The notes under the pieces are model-generated. The model saw nothing but the letters and a program-made list of their open reading frames with translations, did no database searches and was not told the DNA's origin. Shown piece by piece: positions 34,179 to 42,097 of a stretch of DNA of 64,000 nucleotides (positions are counted from its first letter, which is position 1; each line of letters begins with the position of its first letter). Source of the stretch: Spirosoma rigui (GTDB lineage Bacteria; Bacteroidota; Bacteroidia; Cytophagales; Spirosomataceae); contig NZ_CP020105.1 in NCBI RefSeq assembly GCF_002067135.1, positions 310,001-374,000 on the forward strand, written 5' to 3'. The translations under genes and the position numbers were made by a program.

Positions 34179-34967
34179 ATGACTGTAGCCATACTTGGTC
34201 TGGGCGAAGCGGGGAGTCGTTTCGCCAATGACCTGATCAGCCTGGGCGTAACCGTCGTTGGGTATGATCCGGCCCGGACGGGTTCCACTGCCAGACGGGA
34301 CCTGTCGCCGGCGGTGACGCTGGTCGGCAGTAATGCCGAAGCAGCCCGTGATGCCGATATCATCCTGAGCGTCAACCTGTCGGCGGTGGCCGAACAGGTC
34401 GCAGCCGAGGTAGTACCGGTGTTGCGGCCGGAGCAATTGTACGCCGAGATGAACACCGCGTCGCCCGACACCAAACGCCGGGTCGAGCGCATCATCAGCC
34501 CCTCCGGCGCCCTGGTTGTCGACGTAGCAATTATGGCTCCCGTGCCACCCAAAGGCATTTTAACGCCGTTTCTGGTGTCGGGTCCCGGGGCCGAGCGGTT
34601 TGCCGGGCAGCTATTACCATTAGGATTAAATATCAGCGGGCTGAGCAATCAGACGGGCGAGGCCGCTACGCGCAAGCTGCTTCGGTCCATCGTATACAAA
34701 GGCATTGCCGCCGTGATTGGCGAGGCCGTTGAGGCCGGACGGTCGTTCGGGCTGGAACCCTATATCCGGGAGCAGATCCTGTCGGTCGTTGGTGGTAATG
34801 ACGCTTTAATCGACCGGTTTCTGGAGGGGAGCAAGACCCACGCGCTGCGCCGTAGCCATGAACTCGAAGCGGTAGTCGACATGCTTTGCACGCAGCACGT
34901 TGACCCGGTGATGTCACGGGCTACCCTGACCAGCCTGAAAAATTTAATCGACCCCGCCCAGCAATAA
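34179..34967 (+). CDS. DUF1932 NAD(P)-dependent dehydrogenase (6PGDH-like)
   Basis: A 262-residue protein with an N-terminal Rossmann fold (AILGLGEAGSRFANDL, the G-x-G-x-x-G motif at 7-12) and a C-terminal all-helical DUF1932 domain (about 185-258). The middle has the conserved NTASPDTKRRV and VAIMAPVPP segments. Related genes occur in several aromatic meta-cleavage clusters, but the reaction is not established. It may reduce or oxidise a keto acid side product. It is 30 bases after the aldolase gene and three bases before the tautomerase gene, so it is clearly an operon member. Confidence 0.85.
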   Translation: MTVAILGLGEAGSRFANDLISLGVTVVGYDPARTGSTARRDLSPAVTLVGSNAEAARDADIILSVNLSAVAEQVAAEVVPVLRPEQLYAEMNTASPDTKRRVERIISPSGALVVDVAIMAPVPPKGILTPFLVSGPGAERFAGQLLPLGLNISGLSNQTGEAATRKLLRSIVYKGIAAVIGEAVEAGRSFGLEPYIREQILSVVGGNDALIDRFLEGSKTHALRRSHELEAVVDMLCTQHVDPVMSRATLTSLKNLIDPAQQ

Positions 34968-34970
34968 GCC

Positions 34971-36089
34971 ATGCCACAACGCGCCATTCCTGTTATGCAG
35001 TTTCGCGGAGGCTCCTCGAAAGGGCTGTTCTTCCAAGCTGCCGATCTACCCACCGATGCACCTGAGCGCAACCGCCTGATTCTGGCCGCTATGGAAGGAG
35101 TCGGCTGTGGCGATCCGCGTCAAATCGACGGGCTGGGGGGTGCCACGTCATTGACCAGTAAAGTTGCCATCGTCGGCCGGTCCGCCCCCGCGGGTAGCGG
35201 ATCACCGCCGGCTGACCTGGACTATCTGTTTTTGCAGGTCGTTGTCGGAGCCGGGCGGGTATCGACCGATCAGACCTGTGGCAACCTGCTGGCGGCTGTG
35301 CTACCCTTCGCTATTGAGTCCGGCCTGCTTCCGGCGGGCGGCCCAACCACAACGGCCCGCATCAACATGGTCAATACGGGCGGCATCTGCGAGGTGACAG
35401 TACAAACGCCCGGTGGTGTAACTGAGTACGCGGGTAGTGCTGCCGTGGGCTACGCGAAAGTCGATGGCGTTCCGGGAACGGGCGCGCCCATCCTCTGCCA
35501 CTACCTCGACATTGCCGGGTCGACCTGCGGAACGCTGTTACCCACGGGCCAAACGCGGGACCGAGTGGCCGGCGTTGAAGTAACCTGCCTCGACAACGGG
35601 ATGCCGGAGATAGTCATCCGGGCCGCCGACGTGGGCCTTACCGGCTATGAATCACCCGCCGAACTCGAAGCCAACGAGCCGCTGAAGCACACCCTCGAAC
35701 ACATCCGGCTCGCGGCTGGTCTGCTGATGAACCTGGGCGATGTGACAACGAAAACAGTACCGAAGCTGTGTTTAATTGCGCCCCCGCGCGCGGGTGGTCT
35801 GGTCAGCACCCGAACGTTCATTCCGCACCGGGTTCACGAAGCCATTGGCGTACTGGGGGCCATTTCGACCGCTACGGCCTGCCTGCTACCCGGCTCCGTT
35901 GCCGACGGAATCGCTGTTTTGCCCGAAGACTCCGAATCCGGTTACTCCGTAGAACATCCCACGGGCGAATTTACCGTTCGACTGGAGCAGTCCAACACGC
36001 AGGGAGCAAGGCAGATCGGGAAGTCGGGGGTTGTTCGCACAGCACGGTTACTCAGCCGGGGCGAAGTGCTGCTACCCGTAGTGGACTGA
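34971..36089 (+). CDS. galD: PrpF-family 4-oxalomesaconate tautomerase (GalD-type)
   Basis: A 372-residue diaminopimelate-epimerase-like fold protein of the PrpF family. Family landmarks are VMQFRGGSSKGLFF (8-21), QIDGLGGATSLTSKV and TDQTCGNLLAAV near 103, and the GYESPAELEAN block. GalD in P. putida interconverts the keto and enol forms of 4-oxalomesaconate so that GalB can hydrate it. Family members also isomerise methylaconitate, but presence beside galB and the aldolase makes the oxalomesaconate role more likely. It is the last gene before a clear terminator. Confidence 0.87.
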   Translation: MPQRAIPVMQFRGGSSKGLFFQAADLPTDAPERNRLILAAMEGVGCGDPRQIDGLGGATSLTSKVAIVGRSAPAGSGSPPADLDYLFLQVVVGAGRVSTDQTCGNLLAAVLPFAIESGLLPAGGPTTTARINMVNTGGICEVTVQTPGGVTEYAGSAAVGYAKVDGVPGTGAPILCHYLDIAGSTCGTLLPTGQTRDRVAGVEVTCLDNGMPEIVIRAADVGLTGYESPAELEANEPLKHTLEHIRLAAGLLMNLGDVTTKTVPKLCLIAPPRAGGLVSTRTFIPHRVHEAIGVLGAISTATACLLPGSVADGIAVLPEDSESGYSVEHPTGEFTVRLEQSNTQGARQIGKSGVVRTARLLSRGEVLLPVVD

Positions 36090-36188
36090 GTGCTCATCCC
36101 CTTACGGCGGCCCAATGCCAGCGTAACGATCACCGTCCCCATTTCTCGTAGCGGTTTACGCCCGCTTTTTCCGCCTACAGGCATCAGG

Positions 36189-36210
36189 AGCCGCTTCACA
36201 AGCGGCTTTT
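36189..36210 (+). terminator. Terminator of the aromatic-acid operon
   Basis: AGCCGCTT (36189-36196) pairs with AAGCGGCT (36200-36207) around a three-base loop, and the stem runs into TTTT. It lies 100 bases behind the tautomerase stop and before the cupin gene. Confidence 0.8.
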
Positions 36211-36296
36211 GCCGGTTCATCGGGTTGGCAGATAGAACGTAGAGCCGGGCTGCCGACCTTTGGCCCAGCAATTTACCCTCTACTGCAACAAATACG

Positions 36297-36890
36297 ATGA
36301 ACTACACATACCCTTACACCATTGAGAACTGCATCGGCGAAACACTGATTTTCCACGAACTGCGCCACGAGCCAGCCGGCGACCGGCTGATCGTGGAAAA
36401 CTTTGTGACGCCGGGCAGTGGCCCACCCATGCACGTACACTGGCAGCAGGATGAATGCCTGACGGTCGTTGACGGAACGATTGGTTATCAGCTTGAAGGC
36501 GGGCAGGAGCAATTTGCCGGACCGGGCGAAACGGTTCTGTTCACCCGCGGTGTTGCCCACCGTTTCTGGAACGCAGGTACCGACATCCTGCACTGCACCG
36601 GCTGGATCAACCCGGCAAACTCGGTTGTATTTTACCTGTCGGCCATCTTTGCGGCCCAGAACAAAGCAGGCAAAGCCCAGCCCGAACCCTTCGATGCGGC
36701 TTATCTGCTCACCCGCTATGCGAGTGAATATGCCATGTCCGAAATTCCCGGTTTTGTCCGAAACGTTGTTCTCCCCCTGACCTACCAACTCGGACGGCTG
36801 CTGGGCAAATACGCTCATTTCAGCAACGCGCCCAAACCGCTTCCTTCCGCAACGACCCGGCTGCCAGCCGCCACGCTGGCCCCGGCCTGA
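36297..36890 (+). CDS. Cupin-domain protein
   Basis: A 197-residue protein with one cupin domain at about 30-115. Cupin motif 1 is GPPMHVHWQQDECLTVVDG (two His and a Glu, probable metal site) and motif 2 includes GETVLFTRGVAHRFWN. The C-terminal 80 residues are helical with a Pro/Ala-rich tail. It follows the operon terminator by about 90 bases and may have its own promoter. Cupins near aromatic pathways can be dioxygenases or small-molecule binders, but no specific activity is indicated. Confidence 0.82.
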   Translation: MNYTYPYTIENCIGETLIFHELRHEPAGDRLIVENFVTPGSGPPMHVHWQQDECLTVVDGTIGYQLEGGQEQFAGPGETVLFTRGVAHRFWNAGTDILHCTGWINPANSVVFYLSAIFAAQNKAGKAQPEPFDAAYLLTRYASEYAMSEIPGFVRNVVLPLTYQLGRLLGKYAHFSNAPKPLPSATTRLPAATLAPA

Positions 36891-36968
36891 CCAACGCCTG
36901 TGTTCATAAAACAGCAGTCCTCCCGCATGGTAGCGGGGTGCTGCGGCTGGGCTAGTCTGGTGATGCTG

Positions 36969-37244
36969 CTAGGTGGCCCAGTCTTCGTAGTAACCACCCA
37001 TTTCAATCAGGGTGTAGAGGGTTGCCTGTAACAGGTTGGTAACGGTGCCCTCGCTGAGCAGCGTAATGGCGTTTTCGCCGTCCGGATAGATGCTGAATAT
37101 ATCTTCCGAGTCATTGGGATTGGTCAGCAGCCATTTGTTGGCCAGGTAGGTAGCCTGTATGCCGGCCCGTTCGCCCACCCGTTCCACAATCTCGTCCAGG
37201 CTCGGTGGGGTCCCTTCAAAATATACCTCCCGAATGTGAACCAT
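36969..37244 (-). CDS. Small hypothetical protein
   Basis: A 91-residue acidic protein starting MVHIREVYFEGTPPSLDE. It has no signal peptide or membrane segment. A pattern of strands and helices (ANKWLLTNPNDSEDIFSIYP, then a C-terminal helix NLLQATLYTLIEMGGYY) suggests a compact alpha/beta fold. It converges on the cupin gene and is separated from it by about 80 bases. I do not recognise the family. The frame looks genuinely coding. Confidence 0.65.
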   Translation of the reverse strand: MVHIREVYFEGTPPSLDEIVERVGERAGIQATYLANKWLLTNPNDSEDIFSIYPDGENAITLLSEGTVTNLLQATLYTLIEMGGYYEDWAT

Positions 37245-37664
37245 ATGCGTAAGCAGTAGCGTCGATTGATGATTGGGTACGTACTCAAAAAACCTACTCT
37301 TCAGGCTTGGACGTTACCGGGCTCTATACAACCAACACCAGATAAGCCAAAACAATCCATTCCTGACCAGGTCCTTTTCAACCCAACGGCCATCGGCTGG
37401 CAGTATTGCCACCCCCTTCCGTACGGGCTCGACAGCCAATGATCTGGCTGCCAGTCGCCTTGATCACCGGCGTTCTAATGACCCCAAACCTGACTACTTC
37501 GTTGCAGGTCTGAAAATCATTTTTAGTGAATACCGGAATTTACGGGTCGAATGCCTTATTTGGGGTTTTGAATAAATTAGTGGAGTAACGTAGCTGTCCT
37601 CTCAGTAGGACCGGGCCCCAGGTTCATTTACTGCTGAAAGATTCCTTACTCCAAGTTCACCCGC
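37245..37664. other. Intergenic region, 420 bases
   Basis: Divergent spacer between the small hypothetical gene and the beta-helix gene. A 57-codon plus-strand frame (37269-37442, Pro-rich) and a 100-codon frame (37273-37575) are possible but unconvincing. No clear promoter consensus or hairpin was seen. Confidence 0.4.
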
Positions 37665-40019
37665 ATGTCAATGATTCGCGCTGTATTGACCACTGTACTC
37701 GTTGGTATCGCTCTGGCAGGCTACAGCCAACACGAAGTATACGTATCGACCACCGGCAGCGACCGGAATCCGGGCAGCCGCGCCAAACCGTTTGCTACCC
37801 TCCACAAAGCGCAGCAGGCCGTCAGGAGCCGCCACGGCACGGTCATCGTCTGGCTGCGGGGTGGCACTTACTACCTGGCCAAACCACTGGTATTTGGCCC
37901 CGAAGATGCCCGAAAACCCAGCGAAGCCGTAACGTACCAGGCTTATCCAAACGAGAAGGTACGAATCAGTGGCGGAGTCCCGCTCCGGCTGAACTGGCAG
38001 CAGGGAGCCGATGGCATGCAGCGGGCAAAGGTCCGGCCGGGGGTTCTTTTCGATCAGCTGTTTGTGAACGGCGATCTGCAGCGAATGGCCCGCTACCCAA
38101 ACTACACCCCAACCGCGCAGTTTTTCGGGGGGACCCGTGCCGACGCCATCAGCCCCGACCGGGTAAGCCGCTGGACCGATCCTACCGGTGGTTACGTCCA
38201 TGCCCTCCACAAACACGAATGGGGCGACTTCCATTACCGCATTACCGGCAAAGACAGCCAGGGGCAGCTACAACTGGAAGGAGGCTTTCAGAATAACCGC
38301 CGGATGGGCATGCACGATACGCATCGGTTTGTGGAGAACATTGCGCAGGAACTCGACACCCTGAACGAATGGTATTTCGATAAGGCCAGCCAGACCCTTG
38401 CGTTCCTGCCCGCACCCGGTGTCGACCTGACAACCGCCCTCGTTGAGACACCCCAGATCCGGCACCTGTTCGAGTTTCGGGGAACCGCCAAAACGCCCGT
38501 TACCAACATTACGCTGGCCGGTTTCGAACTCACCCAGACGCTACGCACGTTTATGGACAATAAGGAGCCGCTGCTCCGTAGCGACTGGACCACCTACCGC
38601 GGGGGTGCCGTCTTGCTGGAAGGTGCCGAACACTGCCGGGTTGTCGACTGCTACTTTAATACGGTGGGCGGAAATGCGGTTTATTTCAGTAACTATAACC
38701 GCAACAACGAGGTGTCGGGCTGCCGGATTGTGAAGGCCGGAGCCAGTGGTGTCAGCTTCGTGGGCGATCCCAACGCCGTACGTTCGCCGAGTTTCGAATA
38801 CAACGACTTTGTTCCCCTCGCTCAACTCGACCGGACACCCGGCCCCAAAAGTAACAACTACCCTGCTCAGTGCCGGGTCTACAATACGCTGATGCACGAT
38901 CTGGGACAGGTAGAGAAGCAGAGCGCGGGGGTTCAGATCTCCATGTCGCAGGACATCACCGTCAGCCACAATACGCTCTACGACCTGCCCCGGGCCGGAA
39001 TTAATATTGGCGAAGGTACCTGGGGCGGTCACGTCATCGAATACAACGATGTGTTCAATACGGTCCTGGAAACGGGCGACCACGGTTCGTTCAATTCCTG
39101 GGGACGCGACCGGTTCTGGCACCCCAACAAGAAAACCCTCGACAGCATCGTGGCTACCCAGCGGGAACTGGTTCGGCTGGATGTGGTCAAACCCATTATC
39201 ATTCATGACAACCGGTTCCGCTGCGACCACGGCTGGGACATTGACCTCGACGACGGCTCCAGCAATTACCACATCTACAACAACCTGTGTTTAAACGGGG
39301 GAATCAAACTGCGGGAGGGTTGTTTCCGAACGGTTGAAAACAACATCATGGTCAACAACTCGTTCCATCCCCACGTCTGGTTTACCAACAGCGACGATGT
39401 ATTCCGGCGTAACATCGTCACAACCGGCTATTTCCCCATTCAGGTGACTAGCTGGGGGAGGGAAACCGACCAGAACGTTTTTCTGGACTGCGCGTCACTG
39501 ACCAGACAGCAGCAGGCGGGGCACGACCTGCGTTCCGTTTGCGCACCCGCCGACTTTGTTGATCCGGCTGCCGGTGACTATCGGCTCCGGGATGGATCGC
39601 CGGCCTTTGCCACAGGGTTCAAAAATTTCCCGATGGACCGCTTCGGGGTCGTCAGTCCGACGCTGAGATCGCTCGCCAAACCGGTTCCGCTGCCCCAGCT
39701 CATCATACTGGCATCGGGCGAGACCGATAAGCCGCAGGAGTTCATGGGCATGACGATAAAAAATCTTACCACACTGGGCGAACGATCAGCGACCGGGATG
39801 GCTTCGGAAACGGGCGTACTCGTGCTGGACGTACTTCCTCAAAGTCTGCTGTATGAACAGGTCAGGCCCAATGATGTGATTCTGGCCTGTAATCGCCGTC
39901 CTGTTGCCAACGTACGGGATCTACAGGAAGCGCGCATGTCGGCGCAGATTGGCCGCGATTTCAACCTGGTACTGTTCAGGAACCAGCAGAAGCAGACGGT
40001 ACGTGTTTTGCTGAAGTGA
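37665..40019 (+). CDS. Exported right-handed beta-helix protein with C-terminal PDZ domain
   Basis: A 784-residue protein with a signal peptide (VLTTVLVGIALAGYSQ). The mature protein begins HEVYVSTTGSDRNPGSRAKP, the usual opening of parallel beta-helix proteins (DUF1565/pectate-lyase-like). The helix coils cover about 280-610 with repeated N-x-V/I-x-x-N patterns (VVDCYFNTVGGNAVYFSN, IEYNDVFNT, IHDNRFRCDHGWDID). A PDZ domain occupies about 700-784 (ASETGVLVLDVLPQS, then PNDVILACNRRPVANVRDL). Such proteins bind or cleave polysaccharides outside the cell, and the PDZ suggests anchoring to or regulation by a peptide. Substrate unknown. It stands between unrelated genes. Confidence 0.85.
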   Translation: MSMIRAVLTTVLVGIALAGYSQHEVYVSTTGSDRNPGSRAKPFATLHKAQQAVRSRHGTVIVWLRGGTYYLAKPLVFGPEDARKPSEAVTYQAYPNEKVRISGGVPLRLNWQQGADGMQRAKVRPGVLFDQLFVNGDLQRMARYPNYTPTAQFFGGTRADAISPDRVSRWTDPTGGYVHALHKHEWGDFHYRITGKDSQGQLQLEGGFQNNRRMGMHDTHRFVENIAQELDTLNEWYFDKASQTLAFLPAPGVDLTTALVETPQIRHLFEFRGTAKTPVTNITLAGFELTQTLRTFMDNKEPLLRSDWTTYRGGAVLLEGAEHCRVVDCYFNTVGGNAVYFSNYNRNNEVSGCRIVKAGASGVSFVGDPNAVRSPSFEYNDFVPLAQLDRTPGPKSNNYPAQCRVYNTLMHDLGQVEKQSAGVQISMSQDITVSHNTLYDLPRAGINIGEGTWGGHVIEYNDVFNTVLETGDHGSFNSWGRDRFWHPNKKTLDSIVATQRELVRLDVVKPIIIHDNRFRCDHGWDIDLDDGSSNYHIYNNLCLNGGIKLREGCFRTVENNIMVNNSFHPHVWFTNSDDVFRRNIVTTGYFPIQVTSWGRETDQNVFLDCASLTRQQQAGHDLRSVCAPADFVDPAAGDYRLRDGSPAFATGFKNFPMDRFGVVSPTLRSLAKPVPLPQLIILASGETDKPQEFMGMTIKNLTTLGERSATGMASETGVLVLDVLPQSLLYEQVRPNDVILACNRRPVANVRDLQEARMSAQIGRDFNLVLFRNQQKQTVRVLLK

Positions 40020-40033
40020 CCCGGATCAATACG

Positions 40034-41311
40034 CTACAGCGACTCCCAGGTAAGCTGCCAGTTTTCCAGTCGTGCCGGCAGTTCTACTCCCGGCCGACGC
40101 GGCTGACCCGTGGCGACCAGGTTGAGCGGCACGGTTTCCTGGGACGATGTGTACTGATCGGTGCGCAGGAACAGCCGCCCCGATGCCCGGTCGATTAGCT
40201 CGATATGCGCCTGAATTACGTCGCCGACCGAGAAACTCCGCCCGTTGATCGTTACCGGCTTCACCACCTGAAAGAGGTACAACTTTCCTTCTGTGGGTGC
40301 ACCTTCGTTCAGGCTGCGGGTTACCAGCTGCGCCGTCAGGGCTTCGGTCATTGCCGGCACCGGCTTCACTACGTCATGGTCAATCGGCGCTGTCGCCACG
40401 GCATTATCCGGATCGGTTTCTTCATCCATGAGCAGCACAACGGCGGTGGTCGAATCAGCTACGAACCCTTGCAACGGACCGATGGCGGGTAGTTCGCTGG
40501 TATCGAAGGTAGTCAGAATAGCCGCCCGCTCCTCGTCTGAGAGATTCGTCACGCCTTCGCTCAACGCTACCAGGTGCGTGTCGTTCAGGTATTCCCGGTA
40601 GGCCTGCGGATGCGTCAGCAGTTCCTTGATGGCAACGGCCTGAAATAAATAGGCTTTTGTTTCGGCCGTCCGGTAGGGCAACGCCATCGGGTGGAGCGTC
40701 GGATGCTGGCGCGACAGTTGGTTGATGTAAGTTGGCCCGGCGTTATAGGCCGACGCAACCAGCATCCAGGACCCCAGCTGTCTGTACAGTTCGCTCAGAT
40801 ACCGGCAGGCCGCATGGGTGGCTTTGCTCAGGTTAAACCGCTCATCGCGCCGGTGCGATACGGTCAGTCCAAGCGAGTGAGCCGTTTGTGGCATCAGCTG
40901 CCAGAAACCGGCAGCCCCCCGGCGCGAGACGGCGCGGTTGGTGAGTGCACTCTCGAGCAGGGGCAGAAATTTAAAGTCGGACGGGATCTGGTACTGCTTC
41001 AGAATGGGTTCAATGAGCGGAAACACCACCGATGCCCGGCGTTTGAGCGCGATAAGACTACCCGCCATAGCTGCCTGCCGGCTCAGGGTATGTAGCCAGC
41101 GGGACGTAATTGCCGGGTAATCGACGGGCAGGAGTTCACCGCAGAAATGGACGGGGTCAATGCCCCGGCCGGGGCAGCGCGCAATGGATACCGATTGGGA
41201 GGCCCGGGCCGTCAGCGCTAGGGCGGTGGCGATGGGCTGGGCAGCGACCAGAGAGCCACAAAATGGGGCAATACCAATACTAACGGCGAAGAGCAGGATC
41301 CGTTTGGTCAT
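40034..41311 (-). CDS. Lytic transglycosylase (MltD-like SLT domain)
   Basis: A 425-residue exported enzyme with a signal peptide (ILLFAVSIGIAPFCGSLVAA). The SLT domain spans about 100-240. The catalytic Glu is E120 in FLPLLESALTN, followed by GAAGFWQLMPQTAHSLGL and ASAYNAGPTYINQL, all diagnostic of family 1 lytic transglycosylases. The C-terminal region (about 280-425) lacks an obvious LysM repeat and instead has a beta-rich domain. It cleaves peptidoglycan glycan strands to anhydro-muropeptides. It converges tail-to-tail on the beta-helix gene with only 14 bases between the stops. Confidence 0.88.
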   Translation of the reverse strand: MTKRILLFAVSIGIAPFCGSLVAAQPIATALALTARASQSVSIARCPGRGIDPVHFCGELLPVDYPAITSRWLHTLSRQAAMAGSLIALKRRASVVFPLIEPILKQYQIPSDFKFLPLLESALTNRAVSRRGAAGFWQLMPQTAHSLGLTVSHRRDERFNLSKATHAACRYLSELYRQLGSWMLVASAYNAGPTYINQLSRQHPTLHPMALPYRTAETKAYLFQAVAIKELLTHPQAYREYLNDTHLVALSEGVTNLSDEERAAILTTFDTSELPAIGPLQGFVADSTTAVVLLMDEETDPDNAVATAPIDHDVVKPVPAMTEALTAQLVTRSLNEGAPTEGKLYLFQVVKPVTINGRSFSVGDVIQAHIELIDRASGRLFLRTDQYTSSQETVPLNLVATGQPRRPGVELPARLENWQLTWESL

Positions 41312-41406
41312 CAGAACAGGAGGTTACGGTGGGCACGCGTATTCGCCATTCGACTGAATGGCTCTCTTCGGCGGCTTCCTCTCCCCTCTATCCTATCCAC
41401 GCTGCA

Positions 41407-42009
41407 CTAGTCCAGCAGCCGCACAATGAAGTTTTTCAGTTTGTTATGCTTAATCACTTTTACCAGACGACCTTTCTCATACACGTATTCATCCTCGTGG
41501 TCGTCGCCAAGCTGGGCCCGGTACGTGCCGGCAGCCGATTTATCCAGGGTAAAATAATCGCCGAAATATTCTGAATAGACGCGGTTTCGGCCGACTGGCT
41601 CGTAAAAGTACAATAACGAAATTGAAAAATCAATATTATCCCGATCAACCGCCTGGCGCTCATGCTTGTACTGCTTCGCCGTGATGACATACTGGTTGCC
41701 CTTCCACTCCGTTCGGGACATATAATTACCCTGGTTGGTATGAGCATCGACGGTAGCCAGCATGAGTTTTTTGCCAACAAACTGGCTCACGGCTTTGTAG
41801 TAGATCTTGACCGTGTATACCAGTAGCTTCACCTTCACATCGCTGATGAGCGTGTAGGTGCTCCGGTTGTCGGGCTGCTGCTCACGAACGGCGGTCATGG
41901 TACCAACCCGGATACCCGCTATGTCAATGGCGAAGTGGTGCGTTTCGGTCGTTTGGGCCCGGCCTGTAAGCGACAGGCCAAGCAGCCATACAAGTAGTAG
42001 TTTTCTCAT
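41407..42009 (-). CDS. DUF6134 family exported protein
   Basis: A 200-residue exported protein with a signal peptide (LLLVWLLGLSLTGRAQ). The ATG at 42009 is chosen over one three codons earlier because it sits right before the leader. The mature part begins with HFAIDIAGIRVGTMTA and is a long series of beta strands, matching the DUF6134 family of Bacteroidota. Function unknown. It is divergent from the GH20 gene, with 88 bases between the starts. Confidence 0.82.
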   Translation of the reverse strand: MRKLLLVWLLGLSLTGRAQTTETHHFAIDIAGIRVGTMTAVREQQPDNRSTYTLISDVKVKLLVYTVKIYYKAVSQFVGKKLMLATVDAHTNQGNYMSRTEWKGNQYVITAKQYKHERQAVDRDNIDFSISLLYFYEPVGRNRVYSEYFGDYFTLDKSAAGTYRAQLGDDHEDEYVYEKGRLVKVIKHNKLKNFIVRLLD

Positions 42010-42097
42010 TCGTTGCAATTGAACGCTCAGTTTATGTGACTTTTAATTTTTGATAAACGAAATTTCCGACCGACTCCACCCCTGCGTTCTCTTCCAT

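Noticed and set aside
37269..37442. 57-codon Pro-rich plus-strand frame
   Set aside because: Overlaps a longer poor frame; no homology or promoter; could be real but not supportable.
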